DNA of 64,000 nt, taken from the NCBI GenBank assembly GCA_026874595.1, contig CM049310.1:47319058-47383057 (forward strand). The letters are read 5' to 3'. The stretch's first letter is position 1; every line of letters begins with the position of its first letter. Below, piece by piece: positions 38,592-50,396 of this stretch. The position numbers were made by a program, and so were the translations under genes. The DNA is from Sipunculus nudus. Taxonomy: Eukaryota > Annelida > Sipuncula > Golfingiida > Sipunculidae. Under the pieces are notes generated by a model. The model had not been told where the DNA came from and searched no databases. It was given only the letters and a program-made list of their open reading frames with translations.

Positions 38592-40797
38592 TTAAAGGGA
38601 AATATTATATTATCTCACGCTAATAATTCATTTTAGTTGAATACAAAAGTTTCCCCCAGCAAAATCACGCCTGCACATGGACAACTATCTCCACTTTCCC
38701 TGTCTTATACGTTGTTATGCATGGTTCTGTGAGTGAGTAAACACAGTGCACATGTGTATTTATACCATAACAAGACTTCGTGACCTGATGACCTGATATC
38801 TCCCAAACAGGAACAAGGATCATGAACGAAGAAATACAGAAGAAACACCTATAGGCGTAGATCCCGGGGTGGGGGGTGGGTATATATATACCCGCAATAT
38901 TTGACAAGGGGGGTATTGCCCTTTGCATTATACCCCCCCCCCCCCAATGTTTTGGTGTGTGGGGCATAAAATGGGGATTTTCAAAGTAACTCCTACCTTC
39001 ATGCATCTGCAATTCTTCAAAGCTATTTGCCTATTGGGCGAGTATTTTGCAAGTATGTGTGCAAATATATTTGCAAATAAAAGAGAAAAAATATTCTAAC
39101 TTTATGTTAATCAGGCATCGGCAGGCAAATATTCATATTTCAGATTTTTTTTTCTTAACTGTTACTATGTACATCTGCAGAGTTCCATTTCGCTTTCGGA
39201 CTACGTGACTGGAGCTTATAAATCCGGTTATCCCGGTGTCAACCAGGGTCGGTGTACCACTCCTGCGGGTCCTGGGTGTGTTATCTCCATTGCTGGGTCA
39301 TAACACCGTCTGTGAGTGAAACATGACTGTTGGGTACAGTCTCCCTATAGGGCCTGTAGAGCGCTCCCTGAGTGACTGTGAAAAATCTCACCGCCTCGGC
39401 TGAGATTCGAACTCACAATCTCCTGGATTTGAGTCCTGCGCTCTACCCCTGAGCAACAGAAGCCGTTCTGATTACTTGAATATTTCTGATTACTTGAAAC
39501 TATTTAATTAATGTGCTTTGTGCAAACTTCAGTATCTCAAAGCGTTGAAAACAACAATAAAATGTGAAAAAAAACAAGTAATAGTAGATGCGAGGTTACC
39601 CAGGATCAACGTGTTGATCTTCATCTTTGCAAGCATTGCTGAGAAATGTTAAGTATGAATTTTTAAATTAAATGTATACAGATTTATAGGTAAATGAGAT
39701 TTTATTTATCCGTGACACACATCAAATTTTTATTCAATGGGACTAAGTAATTGTTTGCCTTAACATGACGGCAACTATAGGTGCCACTAGTATATGGTGG
39801 CCAATAATATTACAGATCAGTAACTACACCATTTTTCAGGATACCTGAGAAATATTAGTTTTTGTGTTAATTTTCACTGTCAATGGGCTTATAATCTCAA
39901 TATGTCGCAAATTAAGAAATTGCGGGGCTATCATTCCTCCTGACAACAACACGTTTGAATGAACTATTCTCTTGTATTACCTTTTCAGTTTAAAACATTG
40001 GTTTGATAAAACAATGGGGAAAACATAAAGGTGGCAGAATCAGTGTTGTGAAACTGCTGAAGTTATTCCTCTGAATAAATTAAGTTTTATGGCGATCAGT
40101 ATGGCTTTTATTACGATATTTGAATTTCTTAATGAAATGAACTAATAATGACAGTTAAAAGAACCTTGACATATTGTTCTCAATGAAATCTCAGTAGGAA
40201 TTGTATGGATCTGAAGTCAAAATTTTAATGGTTTAATGTTTTGAATTGTGCCCGTATAACGTCCCGACTACAGGACAAAAGAAACAGCCATCGTTATTGC
40301 TATGCATTTCTGAAAGTAAGCTCAGTAAACAAATGTGTTTGTAATCATAAAGGGTAATCATTTATTATTCTACAAATATGTCATATTCAATGGTAATTTC
40401 ACTAAAAGTATTCATCAAATTGCACCAACTCACTTTGGACCCCCCCCCCCCCCCCCCCGGACACCCCCCTTTTCCAGCAAGAGCGAATATTGCCGCCATC
40501 GCGCCAATCATAACCCCCGATGAAAAAAAAAGTCTACGCCATTAGAAACTCCTGTTTGAGTTTGGAAAATATTGATTTGTGAAGCCGTGCGTGATGGCTA
40601 CAAGGTTGCGTGCGCGCTGTGTTTATGTTTTGACCCAGTGATACCACATGAGGCAAGTTTATTTTGTATAGGAGTAAGCTAAAGGTATTAAATCAAAACA
40701 ATTGAAGGTACCATGATATTTTAAGGAGAAAACACTATAATTCGTATATATATTTAACATACCTAGTATGTGATAAGATCCCTTTAATTATTTTGCT
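38592..40797 (+). mobile_element. TTAA-bounded element, expanded 2.2-kb member
   Basis: Starts TTAAAGGGAAATATTATAT and ends AGATCCCTTTAA. Near its left end it carries ACAAAAGTTTCCCCCAGCAAAATC, GTAAACACAGTGCACATGTG and TACCATAACAAG; near its right end it has CTGTGTTTATGTTTTGACCC and GTATAGGAGTAAGC. These match the left and right parts of copy 1. The middle (about 38870-40560) is unrelated sequence, including a SINE-like unit and C runs at 38936-38945 and 40440-40458, so the simplest reading is nested insertion into a family member. Confidence 0.5.
39190..39475 (-). repeat. tRNA-derived SINE-like element
   Basis: On the minus strand the head is tRNA-like: TTGCTCAGGGGTAGAGCG is a good A box/D arm and GAGTTCGAATCTC a good B box, about 30 bases apart. 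The anticodon arm has a mismatch and a six-base loop, and the 3' acceptor strand does not pair with the 5' strand. It is therefore a tRNA derivative rather than a working tRNA. A GC-richer body continues to about 39190 on the same strand. Confidence 0.55.
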
Positions 40798-40799
40798 GC

Positions 40800-41031
40800 A
40801 TGCATATATTTTATATTACACATACTCATTTCTGGAACAGAAGTCCCCAATACATCACATGTCATGGCCATTTTCATGTATACATAAAAGATATACACTT
40901 GTAAAAATATACACTTAATAAATATTTGTATTGAGGTTTACGTGACATGAATATTTCATTAAAATGTCCTATATAATAAATCGACGGTTATTATGATAGT
41001 TTTAAGCGCTTTCATAAATGGACCTCTCTCC

Positions 41032-41083
<52 letters not shown>

Positions 41084-41199
41084 TTAGAGCCACAGGAATA
41101 AAATTTTACATACAATTATCAAAGATTCTGGAAAGGGAGGGCGTTTTTTCCAAGAAACATATTATATCAATGGGGCACAACTAGGGAACTATGATTTAC

Positions 41200-41250
<51 letters not shown>

Positions 41251-44134
41251 GTATCGTTCTTTCCGTGGGACAGGGATCATATATATGAAACATTGGCATT
41301 TTATTCCAGCATCCATAGCGATGTAACCGGATTATAAATATGATATGATATAGATTTGAGTAAAAAAGATGTGTTGCATTTGTATATCTACAGAAAAGGT
41401 TCAGTTGTTTGCAGCATTTAAGCCATACACTCCAGCCGTCGTTCCTCATTTTGTTATTTTTGTATATTTTTATTGGACAGAAAAAAAACTCTCATACGTT
41501 CAAGAATATATATAGAACAATTACAACCTGCGTGCATGTGTGTAGTACAAATACAATTAAACAACTGACCTACTTCAGACCGTTTACATGTGCCCAGCAT
41601 AGTGTACAGGTGAAACAAAGTTTATAACAATATCATGTTATATATAGTGTTTCCAGACATGTACAACAGAGACTATTACTATGCTTGTGTCAGAATTTAA
41701 ATAAAAAGTGAAGTTAGTGTCTATACTTAGTGTCTATTATTCAGTTGCATGATACTGAAAATATGTGTTTGGCATCATTTATTATAATGTATTTTGGGAT
41801 GGATCCATATGATCAGCGATCTCGCAGATAAAAGAAGAGTGAAAACATTCAAAAAGTCAATTTTAAAGCTTGTTTTAATTGTCACAAACAAAATACCTCC
41901 GCTCTGTAGATATGCACGCAAATAATAGCATATGTTACATTCAGCCAACAAACAAACGTTTTGGTTCTGACCTACTTAAAGCAGCAATATATGAGGTGTT
42001 TAATTACATGCGGCACAAATAAATCAACTTGTCAGTTTCGCTGGACCTGTGGAGACCGCGTTCTAGATGAGAGATTGTATAAAAACGTACACAAGTGTGC
42101 CTTCGTGTGGAAACATGAACTATCCATGGTGGTTTTACAACTTTATAGCATTCATCAACATAAATGTTACACTGATGCCAGTGTTAAGGAGTATCCTTCT
42201 GCATGCACAAAAATTTTCCTCCTAAACTACTATGCCTTGAATTTGTATCTCCTTTATATACATACAAAAGGTTCCTTATAGAGCGGAGCCGGTGGGATCG
42301 TGGGAGGTTCCAGTTAGAAGCCTTTGGCTATGTTATTTCTTGAACCCTCTCTTAGGGTTCGTCGAACCTTAAGGTTTTACCGTATAACCCTAACAATGGG
42401 TACTTCATAGAACCCCAATAATAGGTTTTTCTTAGAAACTATTCTTTAGGCGAGGGTCCCCAGGGTCCTAACATAATCTACAGAATGAATACTTCGTTTA
42501 GTTTCAGTAACATAAATTTTCAGTGCTCTAATAAACCAAGCTGGACATTGAGATCCGCCACTGGGAATCTCCTCGGTGAGCAAGAGGTCGGACACTCTTC
42601 ATGTGGCTCTAAGGCATTTGCTTATACAGCACATATAAAGCCTAGGTGGACATCTTCCCAGGAAATTCGGGTCTCTTTTTTTGTGAGCTACTTTAAGACT
42701 CAACCCGAGACACCATTTTAAGGTACCTTTATTGTTTGATTCCCCTGTACCTAATATCAGCCCATATTAAAATTTTAATTTTTGTTCAATGATTTTGTCC
42801 TGTGGATTAGTATTAGTCCATTAAAAAGAAGCTTATTGTTACTGGGGGGTTTAAAAAAGTGTATATTTAAAAAACTATTATTTTAAATGTTACAAAATCG
42901 TGTAAAAATGAACGAAAACTTAAAAAATATGTACACCAGCAGAAAGATCAGGGTACCAGGTTTAATGTACACTTTATGGGGTCTTATATGAATATAAATT
43001 ACTGTTGGATTGATTTTAGATACAGGGGATTCACACAATAATGATACCTTAAAGCAGCTTTTAGTGGTTAATAATATCAGTGAGTTTTAAATGATTTTAT
43101 CAGTAGCCATAAGTGTCATTTACATCTTGCATTTTAGTATCGCCTGAAATATATTTAAACATTTATTCTGTCATGCATGTTGTTAAGCCATTTTTATCTT
43201 GATTGCAATATCATTATGTTCCTTTTAATGTTGTAATTTTAAATGCATTTCTTGCATTTTGTAAAATCGCTTGATCTTTTGGATGCCTGATTGCAGAAAT
43301 CATCGCTCCACAAGTAGACAAAATGTCATTATAATGTAACTGGTATTCTGATTTCATAGCAATATGTATCCCACAGGTATTTTTACAACCATTCCCTTTC
43401 TTAATGCCAGTAGTTCCTCCTTCGTCCATGCTAGCTCATGTAAAGTCAAAGTTTAAAGTAAAAAAAGCAAATATTGTACTTTGTTATACCCGGCAATTGG
43501 GAACGAGGCCTGGGTTAGCTGGGATTCATATACTTCTTGTTTTGCTTTGTTTATGTTGCGCGATTTCCAACTGATTTGTGCACTGCCTGAACTAAGAAGA
43601 TCCGCTTGGATTACAATCGTAAAGCTAAAACAAGGCCATGCAGAGTTTTCTTAGCATGCATTTGTTAATGTGAGATTTTGTTTACATTTGCTTCCTTCTC
43701 CTGAAAGATATCAGAAATGGCTCAGATACTATGAAATCTGAGCGTTCATTAATAATAGTAAATTTTGAAAGCACTGCCAGAATCATGCAGAATTATATAT
43801 CTGTACTAAAATCTCGTCTATAAATGAGCCCTTGCAGCTGTGCACAAAAATTATGGGATAAGATATCGTAATTTATTGATCTCGTATATATATATATATA
43901 TATAAAAAGGCAAATACAATTACTGTACTGTTGCTATTATGATAACTCATAATCATTCAAGTAAATAATCGTATACAAGTAATCATTGACTAGATGTGTG
44001 TAAATTGTACAAAATATTAGTTCTATATATATGTGCATTGTCTCCCGAAGGCCAAAAGTGAGATTAGAGGGCCCAAAGTGAGATCACAATTGTTCAACAG
44101 TATAGTATATAAATTAGGTTACACACACACGCAC

Positions 44135-44170
<36 letters not shown>

Positions 44171-45480
44171 CATATATACGTATACGATACTGTTTGCATT
44201 GCACGTTTTCGTTCAACTAAATATAGAATTATGGACCAGTATTTAACAAATAACATTGATCAATTAAATTATCCAATAAACACTCAACATCTTTTTTTTT
44301 AACCATATACATTAATGGAAAATAAAAACGTCGCTTTTAAATTCAGTAAAGAATATAAATGTATGACAAGTCAAATCTAAAAATCAAAACTGAGAAATTT
44401 GTGTCATAAAAAAACGCATTTTTTTTTTGGCTTTATTTCTCGTTCATTCCTAGGTATTTATGTAAAACAGGTCAAGCGTACAGGCTACATTTTCAATAGA
44501 ATATGCAACGGTAAATACGTGCATTTCTACCCTGTGTCATGTGGTACACGTCTTCAACATTTTATTGTCAAATTACATGTTGAGACATCCCTTGTTGTCT
44601 GTTTATGGTGTCCTTGGACTTCAGGACGGCTGTAATTTTGAGTATTTAATCAATGGCCATCGTAGCTGCGGTCGCGGATTTAGAGTAATAATGGTACGCG
44701 TTTATTTCACTAGCATATAATCAGACATTCCACGTCTGACTTTGATGATGAATCTCGTTTTTAATGCTATTGAAGACATATCAGCCAGGACCGAAGACTG
44801 AATGCGTTTCTTATATATGACCAAAATACACATGAAGAAACCATAACAGTAATTTGTTTGATTTACTAAGCTACCTGATTTACTTATATCAAGGTAAAAT
44901 TCTGATTTAAGAAACAAAATCATGCAATTAGATGAGTTGATAACGGGAATTCGTCGGACCGCAATATCAGAATCGTTTAAGACATCTACCTATTCCAATC
45001 CGATGACGTAAAGGGCTTTCTAAAATGTCCGAGTTTGATTCTTCAAAAGTTACATCAGCACATATTATTTTATTGATGCGAATCTGTGTCTTATTACTTC
45101 TGCGCTTGGGTTATATGTTTTGAATTATTACATGCATTTTTTTGTATTTTGTTATTTTTTTCAGTGAGAATATTCAATTTACAATCTAAAAGACTGTGTC
45201 ACATCAAAATAAACTGTTACTCTATCAATAACTGCAGTTACAGTACTTACACATATACTGTAATTATATGATTAACTGCAACATATAAAGTTGCGAGTAA
45301 TAATAAATTTTATTTTTAGAAAGAATTATTCTTTTATTATTCAACAAAATTACAAAATTAAATGGCACATCTGTCCAGTGAAGAGCTGCACATAACACCT
45401 TAGTCACAGTCATCAAATCAACACTGCCAGCGACCGAATCGTTTTAATGTGACTGACAGGCCTTTGATAGAAATCAACTT
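40800..45480. other. Gene-free AT-rich DNA
   Basis: No supported gene. (AT)n tracts lie at 41032-41084, 41206-41249 and 44139-44168. Open frames such as 41961-42281 (plus), 42485-42721 (plus) and 44399-44635 (plus) show no domain, partner exon or homologue I can name. Confidence 0.55.
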
Positions 45481-45504
45481 TTCCACAAAATGCGACCGCC
45501 GACC

Positions 45505-45590
45505 TAGAGAGTGCTCAAGTGCATTAGATTTGCCCAATATTAAATATGTTTACCTTTTATTGCAAAAATTAAAACTTTTTTTATGAATTG
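45505..45590. repeat. Short dispersed repeat, partner at 62.4 kb
   Basis: CAAGTGCATTAGATTTGCCCAATATT followed by a T-rich segment and TTGCAAAA recurs in the same orientation at about 62370-62440, as CAAGTGCATTAGATCCGCGC and onward. Alignable length is about 70-80 bases. Confidence 0.5.
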
Positions 45591-45914
45591 AGCCAGTCCT
45601 ACTATAAGAATTCCCTGACTTTTCACTTACTTTCAGCAGGTTTTCAAAGATAAACTACCATGATCAACTTTGAATTCTGCCTTTGAATTCAGCCTAATTG
45701 TATACCCGATTTGAATTTTAAAAAAAATCACCAATTAAATCTGCGTAAACACCGAAACCCGACTTGAAAGGACAATAAATATTAAATGTGGTTTATATCT
45801 GAATTCCTTCTCTTAAAACCATTTGAGTCAAACAATTTCAACCTGATAGGCCGTGGCCTTTCCCTTACAATCAAAGAATTCCATGACTTTTGATGACAAC
45901 AATGTGAATGGAAT

Positions 45915-46765
45915 GGGGTAATCGTAATCAGTAATCGATTACGATTACAATTGATTGCATTTTTAAATGTTATTGAAATCAATAACATCGTTTCATAGCA
46001 GAGTAATTGTAATCATAATAAATTACACTGAAAAATAATCGTAACCATATATACATGATCACTTTTCAACACGTTTTACACTGATTGTTTCTTTATATAT
46101 CTTTTAAAACTAACATTACCCTTTGATGCCACATATCAGGGTTATATTGAGTTAAGGATATACATAAGATCTGGTAATGAATGTTAAAGAGTCACAGATA
46201 TAACTATCAACTTTTTTCTGTATCATTCTTTTAAGTTACTAACATAAATTTGGTTTTTATATGAATGTGTGCATGATGTGGTGTATTAATCATAACCAGA
46301 TTTTATATCCTGATGCAGAGAATATACATGTATATTTATGTTATAGGTATTATCAATAACCGGATTTTGCATTTTGGCTTGAGTATGTAATGTATATTAT
46401 GGTGCATTAAACCCTGTTTACTAGATTTTACATTTTTGATGCAGATTATGTATGTTATGATCTACTATTCAAAACTAGATTTTATATTTTAGGTCTAGAG
46501 TATGCTGTATATGTTATCGTGTTACTTGTTAATTATAACTTAAGATTATGTATGTTATGATGTATTATTCACAGCCAAATTTTATATTTTAGATCTAGAA
46601 TATGCATGTATTGTGATGCATGTTAATTATATAAACTTGTAATAATTTATGATTACATGTAAAAGTAATCGTAAGCAATAACATTGGTAGATATTTCATT
46701 TAATCATAATTGTAATTGTAATCATACAATTTTAAATTGTATTCGTAATTGATTTAATTTACAAT
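45915..46765. mobile_element. TAATCG-bounded element enclosing a 58-bp minisatellite
   Basis: The left border has GGTAATCGTAATCAGTAATCG and ATTACGATTACAATTG; the right border has AAAGTAATCGTAAGC and TAATTGTAATTGTAATCATAC. Both are runs of TAATCG/CGATTA words, as in the ends of a family of short DNA elements. Between them (46265-46650) are about six diverged units of about 58 bp with AGATTTTATATTTT, TCTAGAGTATG and TATGTTATGATG. No coding capacity. Confidence 0.5.
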
Positions 46766-46769
46766 GTAT

Positions 46770-47184
46770 AATCGCCCCAACCATGGTGCATATATGTGCC
46801 AAAAAATTTTTAATGAAAAACGTTGAGATGATTTTCTGGGTAAAAAAAAAGAATGAAAAAGATTACACCTGAAAATATGTAGGAAGTGGCAGCAAATCAA
46901 TGTGTGCACCTTGTCTGAATTCCATAGATCTGTTATCAAACAAGACGACAGAAACGAAGGCATATATAAACTGCATGAAAAGTAAATGGTTTGTGATATT
47001 TATATATAAATATATATATATATTTATGTGTGGGGGGGGGGATGCCAGCGGTGTAGTAAGGTTTGACGTGAATACGTAAACATACCTTTGGTGCTGGTAA
47101 TCACAAGATCTTTTATATATCCAAACATGGAAAACATGGTAATACACCATCTAAAGTTATAGGCATATATTTGTTTTGTCAATT

Positions 47185-47248
<64 letters not shown>

Positions 47249-49875
47249 TAATTTTATAACATATCAATTTTATATCAACAGTTGATAAACATGTAAATGG
47301 TTACTATATAAAGTTACAAAGACATATATAAGAAGTACACGTATAAGATAATCGGCAGTACATAGGTATCGAGTGTAAAACCAGTTCTGAATCGTATCAA
47401 TAAAATATTATGGATCGTTCAGTAACATTTGTTGGCAAACTGTTTGGCCTGAAATGTAAGATTTTCGTCAACTGGTCGTGTTACTCATCAGTCTGTGTGA
47501 ATGTGTGTTAAGGATAACGCTTTAAAATTATTTACACGACGCAAAAAACTGTTGAGTTATTTTTTCTTAAGCAGATCAGGTCCTAGTTTGAAAGGTTAGT
47601 AGAGATTAAATTTCTAACCTTTTTACCATGTTGGTAGAGATATATGTGAAATTTTCATAATTTTACAGAATTTTGCTAAATTGCAAGATTCACTTAATAA
47701 CACATGAATCGTCAAGTAACACATTTTATATACCATCGGACATTATCATACAGAGTGTCAAAAAATGACCACCATAAGGAAATATTTGTATCATCAACCA
47801 GGACATTGTTAACTCCATCGTCTTTGCCTCAACAATCAGTAACAAACGAACATGATTTCAATAAAACGGCTTTATAATTATATATAAAGTCCAATGACAT
47901 ATATACATGGATACTTCGTCATAATTGCACTTGCATCGGAATGCTCGAATTACTTTTACTTCGAAAAAAAAATCATGCGTTTAACAAGAAAACACACTAA
48001 CGTTATAAACAATATGTTAGACTTCGTTCCGAAAGAAGAACATTGTTCCCAAGTCAAAATTTTTAATCCTTACCCCGTTCTCACAATTAGTGAGACACGT
48101 CTTGCTATGAAGCTCTGCATGACCAACAGACCGTGAAAGTCCCGAAAGTATCCAAAAATCCTCAGGCTCAAGGCAGAGAAAGAGTGCAAGACTATTAATT
48201 TAATACTTGTGTGAGGGATTCCAACAGTCAAAAATGCTTAAAGATTTGTATGCAATATATTTGAATCTTCTTGAAGAATCTTATACAATCATTTCGAAAG
48301 TCAGTTCGCTTTACTTTAAAAGTAATGCATCTCAACGAATATAACTATTTTTATTTCTTCAAATGACTAAATGTGCCGATATTCACATTTTGAGACCATC
48401 CATATCTTTAACTTTCAGCATGTGTATCGCAGGTTGGCACAATTTCAGGATCAGTTCCTTCTCCTAAATGAACAATGATATTATGCATCAGTTACAATTT
48501 ACAAATACCATACAAGTAGCAACTTCAGTACTCCAAACTTAAGGATATATAAATCAAACGAGATAACAAGACCAAATGAAATATACTGGGTACATATTTC
48601 AGATATAAATCATGTTCACGCTATGTTCATTGCTCCATCAAATCACATGGTCTTTTACAATGAAAATGGAAAGAATGTCCGCAAACCTGGTTGGGTCGTG
48701 TATAAAGCCCTTCTATAATTCCAATTTATACGGCAAAATTTCGTTAACATTAACCATGTACTTTATTCACCAAGTATTTGCCTCGTCTTCTTTGTATTAA
48801 TCATCTAAAATACGGCAAACTTGGACGAAGATAATACGCTAACAAACGTCACGTGAATTTATGTCTCAAGAGAATTCAAAACCATACATTTTATGCAAAT
48901 AATCCTACGTAATTCAAGTTCGACAAAATATGAAATGCCAACATGCAGCCTCAAACCGGCATATCCAACTGAACTGGATCAGAGATTCATTGATGTTTCC
49001 GAAACTGGCGAATGTGAATGAATTGCTTTCCAGCAAGTTCCCAGTTCCTCACTAAAATCTTAATGGAATGAAAAGAACGGTTTGGAGAAATTCATGCAAA
49101 GGTATAAACTGTGTGGCGTTACATGTTAATAATTTCTTACATGTTAATAATTCCTCTCCTATGTTATTACTGAAATTAAGCTTCAATTCACAAACTTGCT
49201 TTACAGAAACTTTCGAACTCTCTCTCTCTGTCACTATCTGTAAAAGAATAAATGATGTTATAGTCATGATGCCATGATATTTCTATCTAAAATAATAATT
49301 TGTTCAAATCTTAATAAAAAAAGGCTTTAGATGTTTTAATTTATATGTCCTATTTCGGATTTCTGTTAACAAATAACTTAAGACACAGATCATTAATTTT
49401 ATCTACATGGATATTAACAAGTAATATTTCATTCAATAAATAATACTGTCATGGTTCTGTTATAAGCTATGAAGCTAAGGAATGGTCCTTTTGATTTTGA
49501 GTTCAGTTTCCGATCATTCGAGCTGCAGCCCTAAGCCTTAAAATGGTGTTTTTAAAGTCTGTTAATAATCTTTTACTTCAGTCTGGAATTATACGAAATA
49601 AATAAGTAATGAATATGTGATTTACAATAAGATTATAAAAGTAATCATAATCGTTTTGAATCCAGCATATAACCACACACGACCTTCAGACAAACCTGCA
49701 ATGTCATTAAAAAGCATTAGGATTTTTAGGTGATAAATGCAACATTGTAACATAATATACCAGCTTCCTACCAAAGACATAAAGGAATATGTGACTGACA
49801 AATAATTCTGAATTAAGAGTATGTGCTAAAAAACTGCAGTTTTTGCGATTACAATATGATCAGATTATTGTATTG
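46770..49875. other. Gene-free AT-rich DNA downstream of GOSR2
   Basis: No gene recognised. It includes a G run at about 47031-47041 and a compound (AT)n(AG)n tract at 47188-47249. The open frames at 47894-48136 (plus) and 49052-49277 (both strands) have no recognisable motif. Confidence 0.6.
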
Positions 49876-49881
49876 CCTAGT

Positions 49882-49887
49882 TTTATT
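49882..49887 (-). terminator. Candidate GOSR2 poly(A) signal
   Basis: AATAAA on the minus strand (TTTATT on plus), about 143 bases past the GOSR2 stop codon. It is the first canonical hexamer I noticed downstream, but the genome is AT-rich so chance occurrence is possible. Confidence 0.45.
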
Positions 49888-50029
49888 TTGTTACCCTTTA
49901 GGTACACTTAACTTTTCAACGTTCATTCTTCAATGAAACTCACTTCCCTTCAGGCCAAGAAAAGCCCTGTAGTTCTTACATCTGTAAAGAATTTCACAAT
50001 CTGACTAGTGAAGACAAACTTGAGAGACA

Positions 50030-50396
50030 TCAGGTGAAATATTTCCAAACTAAAAACATGATTATTAATGTCACAATCATGCCACCATACAAAATAAACT
50101 TGTCTTGGTAAGTTCTCCTTTCAATGAGCCTCATGACAGTGTTGGAAAGTCCGAGGGTGTTCACGACATCAAGGATCTTCTTCTGCGCACCTTTCAGGGT
50201 TCCTCGCTGGTCTCGGAGATTTGTCAGTATGCTTGAACCACTACCCAGCAGGTCGTCTATGCCTTTGTGTGCGTTGTTAAGAGATTGGTTGTGACGTAAT
50301 GCTGCGTCTATCATTATGGACGTATCTGAATCGTTTGGCTCAAACCTGTGGGACAGTAATGCCTCTCGCTGTCTTTCTTCTTCTTCCTTCTGGTAC
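50030..50396 (-). CDS. GOSR2: GOSR2 coding exon 3 (residues 91-212 and stop)
   Basis: The acceptor TTTTACTGATACAG precedes GTACCAGAAGG. The first base completes Arg91. The exon carries the rest of the linker (NDSDTSI), the SNARE helix and the membrane anchor, and ends TTCACCTGA. Confidence 0.95.

Noticed and set aside
39400-39475. Functional tRNA gene on the minus strand
   Set aside because: A and B boxes are good, but the anticodon loop has six bases, the anticodon stem has a mismatch, the acceptor ends do not pair, and the sequence continues into a SINE-like body.
41961-42281. 106-codon plus-strand frame as a gene
   Set aside because: No recognisable motif, no partner exons, composition like surrounding DNA.
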